Positions 48,244 through 59,000 of a stretch of DNA of 64,000 bases are shown in pieces. The stretch lies in contig JBAJFG010000488.1 of assembly GCA_037903475.1 (NCBI GenBank), positions 806,001 to 870,000 of the forward strand, in the 5' to 3' direction. This DNA comes from Ancylostoma caninum (Eukaryota; Nematoda; Chromadorea; Rhabditida; Ancylostomatidae). Position 1 is the stretch's first letter. The number at the start of each line of letters is the position of its first letter. A model generated the notes under the pieces. The model had not been told where the DNA came from, ran no database searches, and saw nothing but the letters and a program-made list of their open reading frames with translations. The position numbers were made by a program, and so were the translations under genes.

Positions 48244-48563
48244 TTTTCCGAATAATTCACTCCAGGAGTCGCACATCCTGAAGAAATTCATATTCCTCGT
48301 GAGAGTTCCTCATCAACTCCATAACAGAATAGGAACTGTCTTCCATGTATGACAAGCAAAGGAGTTCACGGTCCGGAAACTCTGCAATTCCGCCTTGTCT
48401 CCGGAGCCGATGCGGGATTGCAGGGATTCCGCCCAACGTATTCCCTTGCTCGCCGCAAATGGAGCGCAGTTTCTATTCCATTACGGAGTTGATGAGGAAC
48501 TCTCACCAATTTCCTTAGGAGGTGCGCTTCCTGGAATGAATTGTGAGTGAATTATTCGGAAAC
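48244..48563. mobile_element. 320-bp fold-back element
   Basis: TTTTCCGAATAATTCACTCC at the left and its complement at the right enclose arms sharing GAGAGTTCCTCATCAACTCC and its complement. The left arm resembles 42095-42180. Confidence 0.7.
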
Positions 48564-48779
48564 TTACTCAGCTTCGCCCAAAGGCTTCTTGGAAATTGGG
48601 GCTCGGAAATGGGGTTTTCAGCTGTCTTGCATGGAGTCATGTATACCATTGTGATCGCCAGCTCCTGGAGATTCTTTCAACTTCGAAATCTCAAAAACGA
48701 TCTTGAGGTGGGACGCTGCCTTTAACAAGTAGAATGGAGGTGCTCCTATTGCAAATAATGCTGCCAGAAACTGAGCAGC

Positions 48780-49995
48780 TCCTCTACTCCATGTCTATAA
48801 AAAATTGCGTTGTTTGAGACGACTCAATTTGTAGCCCGCAACCCCAACTCTTGGATCACAGTTCATGAAGTGAATGAAAAAAATTTGGCCAAATAGGTGG
48901 CATATAACTATACCAGACCTGCAGAGTGGGCAGTGATGGAAATCCCCCACACTGGAGCATCTCACTTGTCGTTTTGGTGGAATTTGCGCAGACAAATCGA
49001 GCATACTCAATGTGGACGATCACTTCATATCGAGCATTTTAGGGTTCCGCGTCACCTATACTTTATATTGTTAAAGGCAGCAGGAGCTGAAATTTTCGTC
49101 TCTGAGCTGAGCTGAGGGTGGTGAAGTACAGACTCAGCACATCATAAATGTGAAACGAACACAGACAATGATGGCTTACCTGCAGAGAAAATGGAACATT
49201 CGTCGCGAACACGCCTGGCCGTGTTCGTGCGCGGACGAGTCTTCCCCGGCGCAAAAGCCATTGCGGTGCGTGGTTTGGCGCAAAGGGAAGACGAAATGCA
49301 TTCAATTCACAGGGTTTCATGGCGGAACTCGGCCAAAACCACGCACCGCAATGGCTTTCGCGCCGGGGAAAACTCGTCCGCGCACGAACACGGCCAGGCG
49401 TGTTCGCGACGAATGTTCCATTTTCTCTGCAGGTAAGCCATTATTGTCTGTGTTCGTTTCACATTTATGATGTGCCGAGTCTGTATTTCACCACCTGCAG
49501 CTCAGCTCAGAGTCGAGAATTTCAGCTCCTGCTGCCTTTAAGAGTTAGCATAGGTAGGGACTGTGTCATACATTTTGAGCGACCTTAGCGGATAATCGCC
49601 TCTGTGTCTCACATACTGGGCGTCCAGAACGAGAAGCAACGTCGAAGCCAAAGTTGCCCTGTTTAAAGCGGACACACCACTTCTCTGCTGTCCTTGCAAC
49701 AGTAAGGGTTCCTCTTAAACGTCATTGATACCTCTAGCCACTTGAGCCACATTTGTTACACGATTGGAGTCGAACGGTACTCGGTTGCGGGGAGGTTCAT
49801 TTTGGTCGACTCGGAGGGTCACAATCCATGTGGTAGAAAACAAGGTGAAACGACAATTGAGAAACGCAGTTGTGCTACCGGTAAAGAGCGCATCAAGAGC
49901 TACAGAATCGGACATGACGAGAAATCAAGCAAAGTTCAGATCACCGTTAGAAAACAAATTGAAAAGAAAACCGCACGAACTTATTCCCCAACCCA
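48780..49995. mobile_element. 5'-truncated mariner-type repeat split by a MITE
   Basis: The sequence matches the TIR-bounded element at 58202-59088 on both sides of the MITE at 49071-49541. For example, AACTCTTGGATCACAGTT appears before it and AGCCACATTTG and GTCGAACGGTA after it. The right end has the same terminus, CGCACGAACTTATTCCCCAA. The left terminus is missing. No intact frame remains. Confidence 0.65.
49071..49541. mobile_element. 471-bp near-perfect palindrome bounded by TTAA
   Basis: It starts TTAAAGGCAGCAGGAGCTGA and ends with the complement closing on TTAA at 49538-49541. Long arms of about 230 bp (including CGAACACGGCCAGGCGTGTT) are almost identical. It is inserted in the mariner-type repeat, whose halves lie on either side. 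The TTAAAGGCAGCA end links it to the 16.75-kb MITE. Confidence 0.9.
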
Positions 49996-50076
49996 ATATA
50001 TAGCTTGAATACGGTTAGACTGACACTGCTTTAAATCTTCTCCAGTCACTTGATTGATATGTGCTTGTAATTGCAG

Positions 50077-53000
50077 GGTAATATTGCCGAAGAAAAAGTG
50101 GACGTTATATGTGTGACTGTTGGAAGCACGTTACAACATTCTGGTGCCGTCTATAATGCCCTTACAAAGGCCGGAGGAACAAAGGCATATAAGGTATGGC
50201 AGTACATCCTAATGTTCATATTTTACATATGACTTCTTCCTCTGTTTTGATTAGTTTAATTAATTTCACAGCTCTTTTATCGTAAATCCTTTCCATTACA
50301 TTAATAATTTCATTGGTTACTTTTGACTCTTTGACTGTTTTACTCGACTCATATTAAAAAGGTGTTCCCACTTCCATGTATTAGGGTGGTAAGAAAGCCT
50401 TGAGCCGTTTTAGACTTTCTTGTGCTTTATTTTATTACTCAGCACAAAGTGGAATTTGCTCAACAATATAATAGCCATAGTTAGTCACTGCAGTGTCCCA
50501 CCTAATGGGCAGGTCAGCGGTCCCCTTTTCCCAGGAATGGGAAGACTGGGAGCCAAAGAAATCGCTGACCTCCCTTCCAACATGGTCAACTTTGGCGGAT
50601 TTTTTCCTGACTTGAAATGCCTTGAAAGAGCAAAATAAGTGGTAGTCGGAAGGGGCAACGTCAGGAGAATAGGGTGAGTGAGAAAACGTAACCCAGCCCA
50701 GCTCCGCCAATTTTTCACCGGTCTCTTTAGCTATTTGGGGCCTACCCTCATCATGGCGTAGGTGTACAAGAAACTCGTTTCGACCGTTTTTCTCAAACAG
50801 CATCCGCGGCTCTCTGGAGCTGATTGGCGTATGTGTTACCGGTGACTGTGTGTGCGGGAGCCCCTCATAATACAATATTTCTACCGAATTCCAGAAGTAG
50901 CAAAGGAGACAGATGTTTGGGTGGGGGTGCGATCTGGCCGATCTTCTCCTTGACGGAACCACATGGCACGGTGCGTTTTAAAATCGTAGAGGACCCCACT
51001 CTCATCTCCAATAATTAGGTATTCTAGAAACTCCTTTCGATGTGGACAGAGCAGGAAAAAGTGATCTTGGCCAGGGGGACCTCTCGTGGAACTGACGTCG
51101 TAATTGAAGTTGAGGAAGGCAATTTGGCCATATATGCCTATTATGGAGAAGCCCCAAGTTTGTCTACAAAAGGCACGTGGTAGGTCATGGATACCCACCA
51201 ATAAGCAAAAGTGCTGGAACTTTTGTAAAAATCGGCTCAAGACTTTCTTACCACCCTAATACAATCACTACCGTGTTGTTAATTTTTTGAGACTTGGATT
51301 TGTTCCACATCCATGGTTCCTCACCTTGAGAGCTATCCTGGTTCCATTTAAAACTTTTGCAGTTTGGGCTACTTGTACAGTGGGCGTTGAAGAAGGTGCG
51401 TTTCTCGCAAACTCTGGAAGACTGCGGCGCGGTAGCGCCGTCCACGCTAGAGTCGCGGATGTCAACTCAGAGAACTGGCTCACCTTACACCCCCCCCCCC
51501 CCCCCCCTGATTCAAGCGCGAGCGGCGTGGTCATTCTGCGTACATCCCAAATCTGTGAAAAACGCACTGCCGTCGACGCTCACTGTAGATACAACCTTTT
51601 TGTGCATGTGTTCTGTTATATATAACCGCGACAAACAGTGAATACTCGCGATCAATACTCTTATACAGTGATAAAGCCTCACAGGTTTGAAGTCACGCCT
51701 ACTCGAATTGTATGAATCCTTTTTAAAAACGGTTTAGTGTTTAGTGAAAACCATCACATTTGAGATTAAACTGGCGTTGGGACTCAAACACTGTCCAGTT
51801 TTGTAACTTGTCTTTTCTTCTGTGCCTCACAGACTTTTAAATGAGCTATGTACGTTTATTGGCCTAACGTTCCAACTACAGTGAAATTCAACAGTCTGTG
51901 AGGGACAAAAGAAAAGACAAGTTACAATACATCATGCCCAGATTTTACGAAGAGAGAACATGGAAACTGTCCTGTTTGAACTCTTGTAAACTTACCGATA
52001 TACTCCACATTGTAGCACTTTGTGTCGCCGTCACTCGGATGCCATCGGTTTTGACATCTACTGATTCTTTGTGGGTCGTTCCTGAGCTAATTCAGTAGTA
52101 CACCAGCTGTCGGACTAGATGTTCCAAGAAAACTGCAACGCAAGATATTGTACTCCATGTAAGATATGGATAGCTGGAACAGAGGCCTTTGTACCTCAGT
52201 TGTACGTTGAGTTTGCTCGACTCATTTTGTTCGCTGGTTATTTTGTTCGTTCATCGTAATTCTAAAAGATAGAATACCGTGGTCTAGTAAAAGAAAATAT
52301 GCTTTGGCAATTACGATACAGATAAAAATGAAGGCCTACAGAGAATCTGAGGGTATCGAGACTTCGCCAGTTCAAAATGTGCGAAAATGAACCAGCGATA
52401 CAAGAAATAACGATAATGGAAAAGATACGTATCGATTGTCACGTTACATTGCCTTGAATCACTTCCAAGCCGAGCTCAGAGTATCCCCAGGCTTCGCCAG
52501 TGCAAAATGAGGCGAAAAGGGAGTTGGGGGGGGCCACTTGGTATAAGTCGATAATATGACCTGTCCTGCACGTACAGACTTGTTTGCATTTCAGGTAACT
52601 ACTGTACATTAAGAATCCTAACAAGTCAGAGCGTTCTGGACGTGTCAGCTAACAAGTCTGTACGTGCAGGACAGGTCATATTATCGACTTATACCAAGTG
52701 GCCCCCCCCAACTCCATTTTCACCCAAAATGAATCAAAATGAACCTGCGATACAAGAGATAAGGACCGTGGAAGTGATACGTGTCGATTGCCACATTACA
52801 TCGTCATGGATCGCTGCCAAACGGAGCTCATCGCCCGTACTCTCGAAGAAGTGCCCAAAATGAACTGGCGATGCGAGTGGTAGCTATAGTGGAATCGATG
52901 CCTATCGATCGTCTCGCTCATTTATTATCATCCTTCCGACTTCTGGGGTCTCCTTATTCGCTTCATCCATGTGGCGATCGCCGGCGGTCGTTGCGGTCGC

Positions 53001-56000
53001 GACAACAGCCGGCTGTCGTAGCGATCGCCGCGATTGCTGTCGAAGAATTGCTAGAAATGAATGGGCGATGTGATAACGATGATTTATAGGCGGTTCAGAA
53101 ACGACTTGATACGGGTGAAATCCTACGTGGAGAGTGCAGAGATGCCTTTTACAAGTCCTTCACGTTCTAGCTTGTTGGTCCCAGTGCTTAATAGCTACAT
53201 GACATGTTAAAACGGCCCCGGAAATGATGTGGGAGTACGTGAAACGCATGACTTCAAGCGGTGCGATACCGAGTGCGCGGTGAACGGCGTGTAACACGTT
53301 GACGACAATAGTCCCACCTTGGCGACCACCACAGACCAAGGGACCCACTGGTGGGTCCTACGTCAAAAATGGGGATCCCGACATCGAAATCTCCTGGGAA
53401 TTTGTATGGGGGGGTTATTTCACTCACCAATCCGAATATGACCACCATTTTGTACTGTATAGCCAAATTCGCTTCGGGTTACGGTATGCTTACTGTATCT
53501 GTAAAAATAAAAAATCATCAAAAAATGCACAAAAAATACTGTCTTTTTCACCAATCTTGCCACTTGGCAGGCTTCCAAGATGAGGTAAGTCTCGCCAGTT
53601 GTTATAGGCGAGACATGTTCTGGCACGTTTTCAGTAACTGATAGCGCTCAATTTTCAAGATTAGACGTGTCTTGTGTAGCTACACGCAAAACATTGAATT
53701 GCTCTAATTTTTGGAACAGATAGTACTAGTAATAAATCAATTTTATACATGTTTGTAAAATATAGGTCAAATTATACTATAATTCCACAATTTTAATGAA
53801 TCCTACAATGGATTTTCTTAAATTATCAATTTTATTGGTGTTTTTAGGTACTGATTGATTGTATAAATATAATCTGTCTGAAATGACGAGTCCGCCCACG
53901 CACGCGGGATCGAGGAGCTGCCACGTTTGCCAGCGCTCCACGTCTTCATCCCTGATCTGCGTATCACGTTTCATCGTTATCTTCATGGTATTGACCAATG
54001 ATTTGGCAATGACGTGGACAACGTGGCAGCCAACAGCATCCGTCCCAACCGCGCCGCCTCTCGATCCCCCCCGTGCGTGGGCGGACTCGTCGTTTCGGAT
54101 AGACGATAATTGTTGATAGTAACGATCAGAATATAATGAATGATAATAATGCATTATTATACTTGATAATGGCACCAATACTGTTTTTATTATTTGTTTA
54201 TTAGCATGAAATCTATTATTGCTGCAGTGGAAAAAATGAACGAGAATTTCGCCTTGGTCCCATGTGGCACATTTCTCCAAGACGTCGATTGTCGTCAATA
54301 TGTTAAAGGATGCCTATAGGCGTCATTTTTCTCACGTCTGCAATCTCCTTATCTACCTTGCCAGTGTAGCAACCGTTCGCTGTCGTGGCAATCTACGGTT
54401 AGCGCAATGTGTACTCCACGTGGAGTGCGGCACTTTGAGTCGCCGTCGCTGGCGACTGTGACAGCGGTGCTCATCGAGTGCGAGCAGCGCGTGCTCGCAC
54501 TCGATGAGCCACGTGGCTGCCACCGAAATTGACGACCGACCGTCGCTAATGTTCGCTAAAGTGAAATTATAACAACCTCGTGTGCGGCTCACAAATACAC
54601 AAAGCATAATCTGTCATAATGCCGAGGATCAAAGACGGTCGGACATGGGAGCTAATGTTCGCGTCTGTGACATCGGTACCTTTCGACCGCGTCGGTCGCC
54701 AAAGCGGTGATGACGCACTGTGCTATACTCTACGTGGACTATATCGTCAGCCTACCAGCGATGTCTGGAGATATTGTATGGGAGGTGAAGCTGGAACTTT
54801 GGAACCTGAATCATGTTAGCTTTATTGTAGGAGAGAGCTTTTCGACCACTTTAATGATGTTTGTTAGAGTGGATGCGTGCCTTTCTTGCCTTGGATTTCA
54901 ATAACATTTGATTATCTTAGGCTGCTTATGAGAAGGCTCGCGGAGAGCTGACGAACTGGCTGAGCAGAGGAGAATTACTCATCGTGGATACGTCAGACAC
55001 TAAGGTTCGACCTATTTTATGCTGTAACTTGAGTTCGTTGGTGTATATTTCCTGCGTAAGTGCCCTTCCTAATACTTTATCAAAATTTGACCACAAAGTT
55101 CAACTTTCCTACCCGTTTGTTCTGCATTTCAGTTAATTCTAATTGTAGTTGGAAGCGAAATACGTTTTCCTCGTGGTTCATCCTGACATCTTTCACCTTG
55201 AGGATGCTTACCGAAACATATTTCGAGAAGCTATGGCACGTGGATGTACGTCTGTAGCAATTCCTGGACTTGGATGTGGTTTGTTTCTTTTCATCCACGG
55301 ATACTCGTTACGATTCTTACAGGAGAAGTGCAAGAAATTAAGCGGCCAATCAAGGCGACACATATATGGCTAGAAGGCTTGTCTACCGTAATATTACAGG
55401 TTGTAGCTTAAATCTGCTAATTGGTCTACAGAAGTTCAGAATTCCAACATGGATGATTTCCAACCACGGTGATGGAATAAGGATGATTCGGAACTGTGGC
55501 AGGAATTAGCGTCTGGAGTTATCCTCTGTGGAAAAATTGGGGGGATTCTGCGAGATACTTTAACTACACTGTGTCCACTGCTCCAATGTAATTGCACCTT
55601 ACACTTGCACTGTCCTGTCATGTGACCTTACAAAAAGCGTCACTCTTGATAGTGGTTGGTGGTGGAATTGTGAGCTTCTATAGACCATTTAGCAGAATTC
55701 AAGTATTTACAACCCGTGGCATTACGTTAGACACTTTCAAACCATGTACGTCTCGTCTCGGCTTAAATTCGTGTACTTCTCTTTTTAGCATCACGGAGAA
55801 TGTTTCCACATGAAACTGTACATTATTAGGTTGGTCTGAAAGTCTTGCACCTAATTTCGTACTTTTTTTTTCAAAAAATGTTCATTATGAATAGATATCA
55901 ATCAACAAAATAATTACCTTCATGATCCACGAGGTAGGGCCAACTCTTCGCTGAAGCATCAGCTCCAGAATTCAAGAACTCTGGTAGCTGCGGGTCTGAG

Positions 56001-59000
56001 AAGCTTGGAGCGCTATTCGGCTTGGTCCAGTCACCGAATTTCTTTTCTCGTGGATGCAGCCTCAGGGCTCCGAGCAAGTGGTATTCGGACGGGGTCAAGT
56101 CGGGAGAATAAGCAGAGCGTGGTAGATCCTCCCAACCTAATTCGGCAATTTTTTGGCGGGTAAGCTTTGCCACGTGAGGTCGGGCGTTGCCATGAAGTGG
56201 AGCAACATGGTCAATTTTTCCCCGCTCCAGTCGAGTTCCGTCTGCCAATTTTCTGTAATTGAGAACAGTAGACTTAGGCAGTCACGGTGGCCCAGGTGTC
56301 AGCAGTTCTCGTTACAGCATTCTCTCGGAATTCCACCAGCAGCACAGAAAAACCTTCTTTCGTGCACTTCTCCTTTCGGCTATTTTAGAGGGGGTTCGCC
56401 ACATGGAAACCAGCTTCTCTGTCGTGAATGGTTAACAAACAGCACCCAACTCTCATTTCCAGTAATGATCTGTCAGAGAAAGTTTCTCCTGTGTGGACGC
56501 AGCAGCAAAGACTGGCACCACTCAGTCCTGCAAGACACTCAGTTTGTGGGGGACCCAACCCGTCATCAGTTTTCTGTAACCCAGCGCTTCGAGATGTCTG
56601 GCGATTATTGTACGGCTGCAACCAGGTGTATCCTACAGTTCACATGTAATGACATTTTGATTCAAAGTCTATGGAATTCTAGATTCCAAAAAATATGTTG
56701 GTGCAAAACTTCCGGACCAACCTAATAATATAGCCCACGTTGCGAGTGTTCTTGAACACATTCATGAGAAATGGCAAGCGACGGGAGCAGTTATCAGAAG
56801 TCGTCCCATCATTGTGCGAGCCACGACGTTTCTTTCTTATATTTTTGTCCTTTTCTCATATCCTCTTCCTAGGGCGTAAAAAGGTATAAGAGAATATAGG
56901 TTGGTGAATCCGAGCCGCAAGTAGGGTGTTGCCGGAACTCACTCATTTGCTGCAGCGAGAAACATTTCGCTCGTGTTTTCTATTCATTGTGCCGCGTGTC
57001 AATGCTTCGCTAAGTGTATTATGATTTTCAAATATTCCGAAGAGGTCTCATTAACAGTTTAATTTTTATTTATATCATTAGAGAACACAATATTCACAAT
57101 AAACACTCCGCGAATTCCGCTATTATACCTGCGCTTATTGTTTTGTCGTTTATCTTGAAAATCTTCTCTACCCCCCTCCCCCCCCCCCCCCCTTCACCCG
57201 CCCCTTAGCATGACTTTGATATACATAGTCCATTTAGGATTAATCGGCAACAGTATCCACGCGAGCTGTTTGAAGGCATGTGAAGTTCTTCACCAAACTG
57301 CTTCTGTATCTCTTGGCAGTATTCAGGTATACTGTTGAACCGTTGTGATTACAAAGAAGCTATGAGCATGTTCTATAGATGATTGTCTTCATCGACATGA
57401 AAGAGAAAGTGGCGCAGCAGTTCATTGCTCAGATGGAAGCTGAATTTGGTAATTAGTACACCGCTTTCAAGTAGGTGAAAGCCAAACTTTTCGTATATTT
57501 CACAATTTTAGGTGTCGTGGACAGTGCAGAGGCCATAAATAGACCTGGCAACAGCGTGGAACACTTTTCAAAGCCGCCTACCTGTGTTAGTGCAGTTCTT
57601 ATTCCTACTTCTTGAAAAAAACCGTTCAACTAAAAAAAGTCTGACTCAACCTAAAGTGAACAAGGTTCCCAAAAATTCTAACAGTCGAAGATGCTATTAT
57701 GCAACAATTATTGTTTTTGCTAACAATTTAATGTAGAAATATTTTCCACAAAGAAAGTCAGCATAACTAAGACATCTTCATTCTTCCAGGTACAACAAGA
57801 CGATTGTGTCATTTGTTTGTGCCCACTTTCGGAGCTCGGTGAAGTTAGCGAGTTGCCATGCAAGCATCAGTTACATACTTCTTGTTTGAAGGTGAGGACA
57901 ATTCTCGGTTGTTTAAAGTCTCGTTTGAAAACAACTACGTTTTAGGAATACTTGAAAAGCGCCAACGCTAAGAAGAGATGTCCCGTGTGTCTTCGGTACT
58001 TTGAGCTTCCTCTAGGTGATCAACCTTCTGAAGCTCGGATGTTCATAAACAAACTCAGCCATATCAAATTGCCAGGTATCACCTTTTTACTGACGGGTCT
58101 CAGAAGAGACGAAGTATGAGCTGTTCATTATCTAATCTTCAGTGAATCACGATGTGGTAAGCTGTCTTACTTCCAAGTTGTGTGCATCCTATTTCGAATG
58201 TATTGGGTTGAGGAATAAGTTCGTGCGCTCTTTCATGGGCACAGAAACCACTACTTTCCATGAACAGTGTCAATTACGCTGAGTTGGTTGCAAAGCTCCT
58301 TCCTCTTCTACTGATGCTGCCAGGGACAGGGCAACTTCTCAGCTCCATGTCCACGAAAAATTGCGTTATTTGAGGCGACACAGTTCGTAGCTCGCAACCG
58401 TAACTCTTGGATCACAGTTTATTAAGTGATCGAGGAACCTAAAAAAATAGGTGGTTTATGACTGCTTAAGAACTGTAAAGTCGACATTGGTGGAAACTCT
58501 CACATTTGAGTGTCTCGCTTGCCGTTTTCGTGAAATTTATGCAGAGAAATGGAGCATACCCAATGTGAACGATCATCTCATACCGAGCATTTCAGGGGTT
58601 TGCGCGGAATGCGTAGCCAGACTTACTTACTATTAAGAGTTAGGTAAGTGATGACCTCTTCTTACATGTGAAGCAACATTAGCGGATGATCGCCTCGATG
58701 TCTCACAAACTGGACATCCGCAGCTTCAAGGCCAAATTTATCTTGTCTGAAGTGGGTTATCACTTCCATGCTTTCTTTTCAACAGTAAAGGTTCCTCTCC
58801 AAGCATGGTTGATAACCCTAGCCACTCGAGCCACATTTGGTCCAAAATTGAAGTCGAACGGTAGTCTCTTGGCGGGGGGGGGGAGGGGGGTTCAATTTTG
58901 TCGACTTGGAAGGTCACATTATATGAGGAAGAAAACCAGGTGAAGCGTGAATTGAGGAACGCGGTTGCGCCACCGGTGAAGAGCGAGTCAAGAGCTGCAA

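Noticed and set aside
53299..53641. Overlapping plus-strand ORFs of 94 and 96 codons
   Set aside because: They end inside the TACTGTCT MITE and match no protein family; they lie within intron 1 of the macro-Deltex gene.
56734..56840. Candidate macro-Deltex exon right after the mariner end (HVASVLEHIHEKW), suggesting a transposon-made splice acceptor
   Set aside because: The phases do not fit the next exon, whereas 55278 joins 57238 in frame and restores the IPGLGCGLIGNS loop directly.
58142..58155. Possible 14-bp microexon in intron 8 of the macro-Deltex gene (CAG/TGAATCACGATGTG/GTAAGC)
   Set aside because: Including it would leave phase 0, but the next exon (59166) needs a carried base; the domain is complete without it.
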